Shown here: positions 35,810-44,700 of the stretch, in pieces
Position numbering within the stretch: position 1 is the first letter of the stretch
Layout: each line of letters opens with the position of its first letter
NCBI GenBank assembly: GCA_026692845.1
Contig: JAPLNM010000029.1
Coordinates: 59,221 to 123,220, forward strand
Length of the DNA stretch: 64,000 bases
Direction of reading: 5' to 3'
Source of the DNA: Planctomycetota bacterium
Lineage (GTDB): Bacteria; Planctomycetota; Planctomycetia; Pirellulales; Pirellulaceae
Translations under genes and position numbers: made by a program
Notes under the pieces: generated by a model
Told to the model about the DNA's origin: nothing
Databases searched by the model: none
The model's input: only the letters and a program-made list of their open reading frames with translations

Positions 35810-36819
35810 TTCGTACGGACATCGATTTGGATCGCTCAGGTAAACAGCAAGGTTTCTTGCGGGTCCCTTATTCGCATAACCTCGGTGGCTGGGCCAACGT
35901 GATGATTCCGATGACCGTCGTAGCCCATGGAGTCGGACCGACGGTGCTGGTCTTAGGGGGCAACCACGGGGATGAATACCAGGGCCAAGTGGCATTGATG
36001 AAACTTGCTCGGTCGGTTTCACAGGGCCAAGTACAAGGACGCTTGATCCTTATCCCGTCGCTGAACTTTCCGGCCGCGTTGGCTTCAACAAGACTGTCTC
36101 CAATCGATGGAATGAACCTGAATCGGGCGTTTCCCGGGGACTCCGAAGGCTCAGTTACCAGCCAGATCGCCCACTATCTGACGCATGAATTGTTTCCGAT
36201 TTCCGATGCGGTGATCGATATCCATTCGGGTGGTCGTAGCATGGAGTTTGTCCCTTGCTCGCACATGCACGTGGTCTCGGATCGGTTGCAGAGGCATGCG
36301 ATGCTCGAGGCGATGTTGGCTTGGAATACGGATTTCTGCTTCCTTTACACCGATATTGCTGGCAGTGGGCTCTTGCCTGTGGAGGCTGAGTCCCAGGGCA
36401 AGACGGTTGTGACGACCGAGCTCGGTGGAGGGGAGGCGATTTCTGCTCGCGTCCATCGCATCGCGCACGACGGGCTGGTCAATGTCCTGAAGCATCTTGG
36501 GGTCTTGAACGGAACGGCACAAACACGGGCTTCGTTGGGGCTACCTCCGACGATCTTGACCCAAGCCTTGGAGGCGAAGAATTACTTGTTGGCTCCAGAG
36601 TCTGGGATCTTCGAGATCTGCGTCGAATTGGGGTCCAAGGTATCGGTCGATGAGCCCTTAGCTCGGATCCATTATTTGGAGAGACCCGACAGGGAGCCGG
36701 ACTTGGTCGTTTCCCCAAAAGAAGGTTATCTGCTTTGTATGCGGACTGCGTGCAAGACACAGCAGGGGGATTGCATCGCGGTGATCGCCGAAGCGGTGTC
36801 GGTCGATTCGTTGCGTTAA
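35806..36819 (+). CDS. Succinylglutamate desuccinylase/aspartoacylase family, DoeB-like deacylase
   Basis: A 337-residue M14-fold zinc deacylase. GGNHGDEYQGQ supplies the zinc His and Glu, and IDIHSGG the second His. PSLNFPAALASTRLSPIDGMNLNRAFPGD is very close to the pattern of DoeB, N-alpha-acetyl-L-2,4-diaminobutyrate deacetylase of ectoine breakdown. No other ectoine genes are in the window, and the gene is translationally coupled (ATGA) to a metal pump, so the true substrate may be different. The C-terminal beta-domain (FEICVELGSKVSVDEPLARIHY) is lipoyl-like, as usual in the family. Its stop overlaps the convergent FGE stop by four bases. Confidence 0.82.
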   Translation: MIRTDIDLDRSGKQQGFLRVPYSHNLGGWANVMIPMTVVAHGVGPTVLVLGGNHGDEYQGQVALMKLARSVSQGQVQGRLILIPSLNFPAALASTRLSPIDGMNLNRAFPGDSEGSVTSQIAHYLTHELFPISDAVIDIHSGGRSMEFVPCSHMHVVSDRLQRHAMLEAMLAWNTDFCFLYTDIAGSGLLPVEAESQGKTVVTTELGGGEAISARVHRIAHDGLVNVLKHLGVLNGTAQTRASLGLPPTILTQALEAKNYLLAPESGIFEICVELGSKVSVDEPLARIHYLERPDREPDLVVSPKEGYLLCMRTACKTQQGDCIAVIAEAVSVDSLR

Positions 36820-38000
36820 TCCGCTTTTACGCAGCGAAAGCCCAGGTGATTGCTGGCCGTTCGGACTTCGCCTTTGCCCCGTGTGCCGACCATGTAGCGC
36901 GTGCAGTAGCGATCGCAACACAAGAAGGATCCACCCCGGTGAACGCGTTTGATTTGGTCGGCTTCCATCGGATCGTAGCTGTCTGCCGGACCTTGGGGGT
37001 TGCGCGTCACTTGACCACTGGATCGGAGTCGCGAGTAGTAGTCGTGACGGTACCAATCGCTGACCCACTCCCAAACGTTGCCCCCCATGTCATACAAGCC
37101 ATAGGGGTTCGAAGCGAACTGCCGAGTTGGAGCAATTCCGGCAAAGCCATCCAAGGCGCTATCTCCGCCATCGACCGGAAAGCGACCTTGGTAGATGTTG
37201 GCTTGGTATTTGCCATCGATTTGGATTTCGCTGCCCCATGAATAGAGCTCACCGGCTTTGCCGCCCCGAGCGGCGAATTCCCATTCGGCTTCGGTAGGAA
37301 GCCGTTTGCCGGCCCATTTGGCATAAGCTTCTGCATCCTCGTAGGCAACATGGGTGACAGGATAATCGTCTTTGTTTTCGATGTTGCTTTCGGAGCCTGC
37401 CGGATGGCGCCAATCGGCACCAGGGGCATAGCTCCACCACTGGAGGTAGTTGTCGAATTCCACAGGGCCAGCGGTTGGTTTGAAGACCGTCGAGCCGGCG
37501 ATTAAGTTTTCCTCGGGCGCTGTGGGGAACTCCTCTTTGGTGGGTTTGATCTCTGCGACTGTCACGTAACCGGTCGCTTCGATGAAGGCTCGAAACTGTG
37601 CGTTGGTCACTTCGGTTTCATCCATCCAGAATCCATCGACATAGACACGATGGATGGGGACCGCATCGTTGGTAACGCCGGGAAGACCGCAGAGGGATTC
37701 ACTTCGATGGTCGCTCCCCATTGAGAATTCACCGCCTGGAATCCAAACCATGCCTTTGGGCTCTTTGCCTTGGGGTTGGCTCTTATTCACGATGGTCGGT
37801 TCGAAACCAGCCGGCAGTGGACTCGATGGCTTGGAAACCTGTGAGGCTTTTGTGTTCGAAGAGGACTCGTTATTCGGCCCGAGGAAGGCCAAGGCGGCGG
37901 CCCCACCGCCGATGCACGTGCCTGCGAGAATCCAAATCAGCCAAGCGAAAGAAGATGAAGGCCGAGGGTTGGAAGATTGCTTGGGTGAGGACTTTTTCAT
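36816..38000 (-). CDS. Membrane-anchored formylglycine-generating enzyme
   Basis: 394 residues with one N-terminal membrane helix (about 18-40), a linker, then a full SUMF1/FGE domain. MVWIPGGEFSMGSDH, VTNAQFRAFIEATGY, RLPTEAEWEFAARGG and YDMGGNVWEWVSDWY are the fold markers. GGSFLCCDRYC contains two cysteines five residues apart (361 and 366) that align with human FGE Cys336 and Cys341, the copper-binding pair needed for oxygen-dependent oxidation of sulfatase Cys to formylglycine. So it is likely a genuine enzyme, not just an FGE-like binding fold. ATG 38000 is chosen over TTG 38006. Sulfatases, abundant in planctomycetes, are absent from this window. Confidence 0.85.
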   Translation of the reverse strand: MKKSSPKQSSNPRPSSSFAWLIWILAGTCIGGGAAALAFLGPNNESSSNTKASQVSKPSSPLPAGFEPTIVNKSQPQGKEPKGMVWIPGGEFSMGSDHRSESLCGLPGVTNDAVPIHRVYVDGFWMDETEVTNAQFRAFIEATGYVTVAEIKPTKEEFPTAPEENLIAGSTVFKPTAGPVEFDNYLQWWSYAPGADWRHPAGSESNIENKDDYPVTHVAYEDAEAYAKWAGKRLPTEAEWEFAARGGKAGELYSWGSEIQIDGKYQANIYQGRFPVDGGDSALDGFAGIAPTRQFASNPYGLYDMGGNVWEWVSDWYRHDYYSRLRSSGQVTRNPQGPADSYDPMEADQIKRVHRGGSFLCCDRYCTRYMVGTRGKGEVRTASNHLGFRCVKAD

Positions 38001-38051
38001 CGGCAAATGACGGCGGATTTTGAGATACGAACGGGGGATCAGCCGCTTATT

Positions 38052-38669
38052 TTAGCGTTCTTTGAGCGCTTTGACGCTGCGCATGGCTCGATTGAGGAAG
38101 TCTTGCTTGCTTTCCTTAGGTTCCAGAAAGATCGGCGCTCCGATCGAGATGGAGCTAAGCAATGGGACGGGCATGTACTCGCCTCTTGGAAGGATGCGGT
38201 TCATGTTGTCCATGTAAACCGGGACGAGTTCCAGATCGGGCCTTTTTTTGGCGAGGTAATACAGTCCGCTTTTGAATTCCCCCATTTCGCCGTCGATGGC
38301 GCGACTTCCTTCAGGGAAGACAATCAGTGAGTAGGTGTTTCCTATTTCACGAAGCATCAGTTCGATCGGGCTTTGGTGGACTTTGATTTGTTTTCGATCG
38401 ATGAGGATCGCATTGAAGGATTGGGCTAGAAACCTGCGAAAGGGGGTCTGCCCCCAATAGTCCTGTGCGGCCACCGGACGGGTCAGTTGGCGGAGGCTTC
38501 CCGGCAGCGCGGCCCACAGAACGACCGCATCGAGGTGGCTGGTGTGGTTGGCAAAGTAGACGCGTTGGCATGTGTCGGGCTCTGCACCGATCCAGCGCAC
38601 TGAAAAACCGCTGACGAGCTTGGCAATCAGCGCTAGACCTTGACCCGTCAAACGGCACCAAGGGGACAT
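38052..38669 (-). CDS. 1-acyl-sn-glycerol-3-phosphate acyltransferase (PlsC-like)
   Basis: 205 residues of the lysophosphatidate acyltransferase fold. The catalytic NHTSHLD (HX4D) and the FPEGSR motif are in order, and VPVYMDN is the block IV region. It acylates a lysophospholipid or glycolipid at the membrane; the exact acceptor is unknown. ATG 38669 (MSPWCRL) is used because the open frame upstream to 38801 is unconserved. It stands 51 bases upstream of the FGE gene on the same strand and could share its transcript. Confidence 0.85.
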   Translation of the reverse strand: MSPWCRLTGQGLALIAKLVSGFSVRWIGAEPDTCQRVYFANHTSHLDAVVLWAALPGSLRQLTRPVAAQDYWGQTPFRRFLAQSFNAILIDRKQIKVHQSPIELMLREIGNTYSLIVFPEGSRAIDGEMGEFKSGLYYLAKKRPDLELVPVYMDNMNRILPRGEYMPVPLLSSISIGAPIFLEPKESKQDFLNRAMRSVKALKER

Positions 38670-38987
38670 CCCATCCTGGGGCGCAATAGAATAACGTTTT
38701 GTGAAGTCGGTCAAAGCAGCCAAAAGGCCCTCAGGGAAACAGAAGCAATGGCCGAATCGTTCGCGACACAAAAGATTAGGTTGCGAAGCAATGGGGCGCA
38801 AAAAAGACTTGAAGACCCGAGGGATTATGATCTAAGAATGGATCGAAAGCAATCTCCAAAAGGGTTGCTTTCGCAAGATGATTTCAGGGCAAAAGGCTTT
38901 TCTAGGCCAATCGGCTTAAGGATTCGAAACCGATCGTCAAACCCGAGATTGCATTTGGAGGTTCCTGGTCTTGAGGACGTTGAAACT
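38670..38987. other. 318-base intergenic stretch
   Basis: No coding sequence I trust. It holds one clear inverted repeat, CGAAAGCAA (38844-38852) and TTGCTTTCG (38865-38873), with a 12-base loop. It lies downstream of the minus-strand SDR gene and upstream of the plsC-like gene, but no T-run follows on either strand. Confidence 0.5.
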
Positions 38988-39794
38988 TTACCGGGCTGTC
39001 CATCCGCCATCGACGACGAGCATGCTGCCGGTGGTAAAACTGCTGGCTGGACTGGCAAGGTAGATCGCGGCTCCCTGAATCTCGCTGAGCTCTCCCCAGC
39101 GACCCATCACCGTTGCCCCGACAATGTTGTTTTTGATATCGGGTTGGTCGGCTACCCCTTTATTCATCTCCGTGAGAAATGGGCCTGGGCATATCGCATT
39201 GCAGGTGATATTCCAAGGGGCAAACTCCAAGGCCATTGCTCGGGTCAATTGCACGACGGCCCCTTTGCTGGCCGTGTAGGGTGTCCGATTGGCAAGTCCC
39301 ACTAAGCCCAGGGTGCTGGCGATGTGAATGATCCTTCCATAACGCTTTTGTTTCAACTGCTCGATGAAGGCTCGAGTCACCAGCCAGGGGGCTTCGACGT
39401 TCGTGCTGAGCACCTGCTTGAACTGCTGAAAATCCAATTCATCGATCGGACCCCGAATGTTGATCCCTGCGTTATTGATCAAGATCGATGGAACGCCAGC
39501 GGTTGCCAAGCAAAAGTCTCTGAGTTTCGATACGGCTTGCTCTGAACTCACATCGGTCGAATATCCCCAGGCCTTGGTGCCGTAACGAGCTGTGATTTCT
39601 TTGGCTTTTTCGTCGAGCTCTCCTTGGTTGCGACTGACCAGCAGAACGTTTGCCCCGGCGCTGGCCAGCCCACAGGCCATGGCCCAACCGAGTCCCCGGC
39701 TAGCACCAGTGACCACCGCCAATTGGCCGTCGATCCGGAAAAGGTCTATCCCTGGAAGTCGCTCCGGAGTTCCCTGATTGTCTTGTTGGCTCAT
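38988..39794 (-). CDS. Short-chain dehydrogenase/reductase
   Basis: A 268-residue classical SDR. TGASRGLGWAMACGLA is the NAD(P) motif (TGxxxGxG), NNAGIN the stabilising motif, and the catalytic Ser in IASTLG precedes YTASKGA (YxxxK). Similar to gluconate 5-dehydrogenase and 3-oxoacyl-ACP reductase groups; the substrate is not decided by sequence. Arg in TGASRG suggests NADP preference. It starts 46 bases after the folK stop on the same strand, so folK, this gene and possibly the following acyltransferase may share a transcript. Confidence 0.88.
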   Translation of the reverse strand: MSQQDNQGTPERLPGIDLFRIDGQLAVVTGASRGLGWAMACGLASAGANVLLVSRNQGELDEKAKEITARYGTKAWGYSTDVSSEQAVSKLRDFCLATAGVPSILINNAGINIRGPIDELDFQQFKQVLSTNVEAPWLVTRAFIEQLKQKRYGRIIHIASTLGLVGLANRTPYTASKGAVVQLTRAMALEFAPWNITCNAICPGPFLTEMNKGVADQPDIKNNIVGATVMGRWGELSEIQGAAIYLASPASSFTTGSMLVVDGGWTAR

Positions 39795-39840
39795 CGTTCA
39801 ATCCCCGATTGGTTTTCTTTTTGCTATCCTGAAAAAATCC

Positions 39841-40722
39841 TCATTGAATCCACGATTCACCGGAGTCCTCGACCGGGCAACGCAACGCCAATCGTGCAGC
39901 ATGAATCTCGTGGCAGATCCAGTCGATGTCGGTACCGGGCAAAAGATACCTCAACCCAAGTTTCTCCTTCGGCACTGTCGCTTGTTGGCAGCCCATCGTC
40001 GCGGTGGGTTTTGCAATCCCCATCGCAATAGCCCATGGCAAACAGTAGTCCTCCCACTGAACATTTTCCGGATCCGGAACGTCGATGCAAGCGATGTGTA
40101 GGTCGGCCTCGGGCCAGACTTGCCACCATGCCGATGGCTGCTTTCTGGTTTCGATTCGGATCGAGCTAGCCGGCCAAGAACCTCGCTGCTGGAGCGCAGA
40201 CTCAAGCCGCATCTTGAGCGATTCGCTACTACAGACGACCGCAATACGTGGCTCATCGGGCGAATCGAGCCGTTCGGCCAGCGCGCCGATACTCAATTGG
40301 GTAACTGGGTCGATCCAGTTGAAAGCGACTTGGTACGCAGGTCGCATGACAAATGTCCGCATGCTCATCCGAGGATGAGGGACTTTCAAGTGCGGAGTCC
40401 AAACCAAGTCCTGCTCGTGGAGGATAAGATCGATATCGATGCGCCGGGATTCCCAGCGTCTGAATCGCTGCCGCCCAAGTTCTGTCTCGATCTTTTTAAT
40501 AAGCTCCCAGACCTCCCAAACATTCATGGAATGGTCGATCCTGGCGATTGCATTTAGAAAATCACCCTGGCCGCTCGGTCCGCCAACCGGTGGAGTTTTG
40601 AGGATCGTACTTAAACGAATCCCTGCGGTCCCGAAGGTCTCATGAAGCAGCCGTGATGCGGCCCGCATGGTTTCGAGTGTATTGCCAAGGTTCGCACCCA
40701 AGCTGATCAGCGAACTGGGCAT
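39841..40722 (-). CDS. folK: HPPK (folate pathway) with a long unexplained C-terminal extension
   Basis: 293 residues. The N-terminal ~150 are 2-amino-4-hydroxy-6-hydroxymethyldihydropteridine pyrophosphokinase: ISLGANLGN, VGGPSGQGDFLNAIARI, ETELGRQRFRRWESRRIDID (metal Asp pair in IDIDLI) and PHPRMSMRTFVMRP. Ordinary HPPK ends there at about 160 residues. The remaining ~140 residues (RIAVVCSSESLKMRLESAL, DLHIACIDVPDPENVQWEDY) have strand-helix alternation like a small Rossmann-type domain but no motif I recognise, and no resemblance to FolP or FolB. ATG 40722 follows a GTG at 40725. No other folate genes adjoin it. Confidence 0.88.
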   Translation of the reverse strand: MPSSLISLGANLGNTLETMRAASRLLHETFGTAGIRLSTILKTPPVGGPSGQGDFLNAIARIDHSMNVWEVWELIKKIETELGRQRFRRWESRRIDIDLILHEQDLVWTPHLKVPHPRMSMRTFVMRPAYQVAFNWIDPVTQLSIGALAERLDSPDEPRIAVVCSSESLKMRLESALQQRGSWPASSIRIETRKQPSAWWQVWPEADLHIACIDVPDPENVQWEDYCLPWAIAMGIAKPTATMGCQQATVPKEKLGLRYLLPGTDIDWICHEIHAARLALRCPVEDSGESWIQ

Positions 40723-40748
40723 CACAAAATCCGCAGGTTACTAGATCG

Positions 40749-41447
40749 CTATTTGATGGCTTCAACGGTGTCGACGTACCAGTGAACTTCTTCCTTGGTC
40801 GCGAAACGTTCTTGGACGTCTTTTCGTGCGAAAACGAAGTAGGTCGGCGGATTGGTTTGGCCTTCGTCGCGGTACTTGAGCTTGTAGGAATATCCCACCG
40901 ATCCCATCGCTTCTCCGTCGAGCGAAACGAATGTCCATTTGGCCGGCTCTCGCCGCTTCTGGATCGCTACGTGGGCCGAATCAGCAGCCAGGCGCTTTTT
41001 TGCTTTCTGAAGATCGGTCTCGGGAGTGTCATCTCCCGGGCGTCGCTCCCCCTCGAATTGAAAACCTACCAAGTAATAGACGCTGTCAAGATCCCCCTTC
41101 GAAAGAGAGTTCAGGTACAACTCGGCGACTTTGCGGGCCTGAGCAAGCTCATAACTGCTGTGCAAATAACTTTTGGAGGCTCCCCAAGAAGCAGACGTAG
41201 CCCCAATGGCAACCGCCAAGAATGCAAAGACTTTGGACAACCGGCTCAGGCCAAGCTTCTTGGCAAAAAGCAGAACAAACATCCCCAGAACCGTTCCGAC
41301 GATTGCAAGAGGCATAAAGTGCACGAATTGGACCGACAAAATCCCGACGAGCGAAGCGACTAGCCCCAGAAGGGACAGGCCCGAAAAGGCCTCGCTATCG
41401 ACGACCTCATCGGACTCGGGACTAAAGGAGTATTCTTGGTTTGCCAT
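40749..41447 (-). CDS. Membrane protein of unknown function
   Basis: 232 residues. Three hydrophobic helices near the N-terminus (about 21-42, 43-62 and 72-92) precede a roughly 135-residue soluble domain. That domain has an NTF2/SnoaL-like order: helix LAQARKVAELYLNSLSKGDLDSVYYLV, then strands WTFVSLDGEAMGSVGYSYKLKY and PPTYFVFAR. No catalytic motif is seen. It lies 27 bases upstream of folK on the same strand. Function unknown. Confidence 0.7.
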   Translation of the reverse strand: MANQEYSFSPESDEVVDSEAFSGLSLLGLVASLVGILSVQFVHFMPLAIVGTVLGMFVLLFAKKLGLSRLSKVFAFLAVAIGATSASWGASKSYLHSSYELAQARKVAELYLNSLSKGDLDSVYYLVGFQFEGERRPGDDTPETDLQKAKKRLAADSAHVAIQKRREPAKWTFVSLDGEAMGSVGYSYKLKYRDEGQTNPPTYFVFARKDVQERFATKEEVHWYVDTVEAIK

Positions 41448-41620
41448 GGAAGCTCGGAAGGATCTTGAAAAAGAAGCCGCGAATCGTTGACGCTAGCCTA
41501 CGACTAATACGCAATCTCAACCGATTCGGTTCGGTCAGAAAATTGGCGGTCCGAATCGGCATCGTCGGTCTAATTTTCCGGTTTTGACCCAAGGAGATCC
41601 CTCTTTTAGAGAAACCAACA

Positions 41621-41649
41621 CTGACGCCAGTTCCCATTCCGAATAAAAT
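41621..41649 (+). promoter_or_regulatory. Candidate promoter for the PSCyt1/DUF1501 operon
   Basis: CTGACG (41621-41626), a 17-base spacer and TAAAAT (41644-41649), about 70 bases before the ATG. An inverted repeat GAAAATT / AATTTTC lies further upstream (about 41538-41579) and could be an operator or the 3' end of a leader. Confidence 0.4.
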
Positions 41650-41717
41650 GCGGGTACGGAGTCGGCCGCTTTGGGCCTCGATTCACCCCCTGCCTCCCCC
41701 GCGAAGAAAAGATTGCC

Positions 41718-44700
41718 ATGATTAGGCTTTTCCCGCTCGCAAATCCCTGCTTGAAATCTGGCTTGTTTGCTAGCTTGCTTGCCTCAGCCGGCTGGTTAGC
41801 CCTTGCCAGCGCAAACGAAGCATCGGCTCAAGCGCCCAACGCATCGAAGATCGACTTCAACACGCAGATACGCCCCATCCTATCGAATCGCTGCTTTGCC
41901 TGCCACGGACCCGACGAGCAAACGGTTGAATCGGGCCTTAGGCTCGATTCTTTCGAAGCGGCCACAACGGCCGCCGATTCGGGCAAAAAAGCGATCGCAC
42001 CTGGCTCTGCAAGCGAATCGGAGATCCTCCAGCGGATCCTTTCGACCGACGAGCAAATCCGAATGCCGCCTCCACGCTTTGCCGAGCGTCTCAGCGACAA
42101 GGAGACCGAGTTGCTGACCCGCTGGATCGAATCCGGGGCGACCTACAACAAACATTGGTCCTACGAAAGGATCGTTCAACCACCGACGCCAAACCTAGAC
42201 GACTTGGATTCGTTCCATCCATCTGCAAGCGAAGATACGAACAAAAAGCCGAACCAAAAGGCAGACCTGCAAGCTTGGGCCGGCAACCCCATCGACCGAC
42301 ACCTGCTTGCCAAACTCGGCACCCATGGGCGCGTTGCCTCGGGCCAAGCCGACCGAACGACGCTGCTTCGACGCCTGACGCTCGACCTGACGGGCCTGCC
42401 TCCGACTCTTGACGAACACGATGCGTTCTTGAACGACTCCGATGCGTTGGCCTACGAACGGCTTGTCGACCGCCTCTTGGCCTCCCCTGCCTACGGTGAG
42501 CATTGGGGCCGCCGCTGGTTGGATTTGGCTCGCTATGCAGACTCCGCAGGTTATGCCGACGACCCGGCCCGAACGATCTGGGCTTATCGCGACTGGGTCG
42601 TCCGAGCCTTCAATGCCAACATGCCGTTCGACCAATTCACCGTCGAGCAACTCGCCGGGGACTTGCTCGAGTCCCCTAGCCCCGATCAGTGGGTTGCAAC
42701 CGCCTTTCACCGCAATACCCTGACGAACAACGAAGGGGGAACCAATGACGAAGAGTTTCGCAATGTGGCGGTCATCGACCGGGTCAACACGACGATGGCC
42801 GTCTGGATGGGCGTGACGATCGGTTGCGCGCAATGCCACAACCACAAGTACGATCCGATATCCCAAAAGGAATTCTTTGAAGTCTTCTCGATTTTCAACC
42901 AAACCGAAGATGCCGATCGCGGGGATGAGTCGCCGACATACGCTTGGTACTCTCCAACGCAACGCGAGGAACGCTCAGAACTTGAGTCTCAAGTCCAGAA
43001 GCTTCAGGCCCAACTCGAAGCTCCCGACGCGTCGCTTGCGAAATCGCAAGCCGACTGGGAATCGCGATTGCTGATCGCTTCGGACTGGAAAACCACGGTC
43101 CCAAAAACGGCCGCAGCCCAATCGGGAAATTCAACGCAGGTGCTCGACAGCGGGCTAGTCAAGCTCGACTCGAAGGCGGACAACGATAGGCTCGATCTGC
43201 AGATGGCTCTACCTGACGGCTGGGGGCCGGAAAACTTGACCGGCCTTCGGATCGAATCGGTTCCGGATCCAGCTTTACCGGGCGGAGGATCGAGCCACGG
43301 TGACGGCAACTTCGTCCTAACCCATGTCGCTGCATCGCTCTACCAAGAGCCTCGCCAACGAGCCAAGGGTCGATTTGTTCGCGTAGAACTTCCAGGCAAA
43401 GAAAAGATTCTCTCGCTTGCCGAGGTCCAAGTCTTCGACGGCCAGCAGAATGTCGCAAGCCAAGGCAAAGCGAGCCAAAGCTCCGAGATCTTGGGCGGGG
43501 CGGCAGCGCGTGCCATCGATGGGAACACTTCGGGCAAATGGGAAGACAACTCGATCACTCACACCAACACCAGCGAATCCCCTTGGTGGGAACTCGATCT
43601 CAATGCAGCCATCGCTGTCGATCGGATGGTCCTATTCAATCGAACCGATAATGGAGTGGCTACACGGCTTTCTGGCGCAATCGTGCGGTTGCTCGATGAG
43701 AATCGAAAGGAAGTTTGGCAAGGTCGTGTCGACCAAGGTGCCGCCGAGCATACGCTGAGCCTTCAGCAACAAGTCCTTTGGAACGCACAGTTTGCTCACG
43801 CCGATTACGAACAAGGTGGATTGCCCGCATCGCATTCCATCGATAGCGATCCGAAAACCGGGTGGGCCGTCGGTGGATCAATCGATCAGCCGCACGCTTT
43901 GCAAATTGCAGGTGCCGCCGTCAATGCACCGAAGCTCGATGCCGATGCAAACTCTGCACCCTGGGTATTGCGATTGCAATTGGGATTCGATTCTCCTTAC
44001 AAGCGTCTTATTCTCTCGAGCTTGCGTGTTGCTCTTACCGACGACAGAAACTTAACTGAGGTCCTCCAAACGCCCAATGAGATCCTCCAGATCGCTCGCT
44101 CCTCGGATCGAACCGATTCTCAGCAAGATGCGCTCCATCGATATTATGTCCGCCAAATAGCTCCCGAACGCTCGGCCCTTCGCGCAAGTTTGACGACCAC
44201 CCGAGAATCCTTGGCCAGCCTCAAGCCGATCACCACGGTCCCTATCCTCCGAGAGTTGGCCAAGGAGAAGCGCCGGGCGACGAAGATCCAGATCCGCGGC
44301 AATTACAAGGTCACCGGAGACGAGGTTTCCCCAGGGGTTCCGAGTATCTTCGGCTACGTACCGGTATCCGTGCAACCCGACGCTTCAAAAGATAGCCCGC
44401 CAGCCGACCGCCAAGCGATCGATCGATTAAAGTTCGCGCGATGGCTTGTGTCGGATCGCAATCCGTTGACGGCTCGGGTCCTTGCGAATCGAACTTGGGA
44501 ATACCTCTTCGGAGTCGGCATCGTCCGGACCAGCGAGGAGTTTGGTTCCCAGGGCGATCTGCCGGTTTACCCGGAATTATTGGACCACCTAGCAATGGAG
44601 TTTCTCAACAGTGGTTGGGACCAAAAGGAGCTGATTCGCAGTATCGTCCTGTCGAATGCTTATCAACAGTCCTCAAGCGTCACCGAAGAGGACTATGAGT

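Noticed and set aside
38926..38960. Possible tRNA T-arm (GGATTCGAAACC)
   Set aside because: No acceptor, D-arm or anticodon arm can be formed around it.
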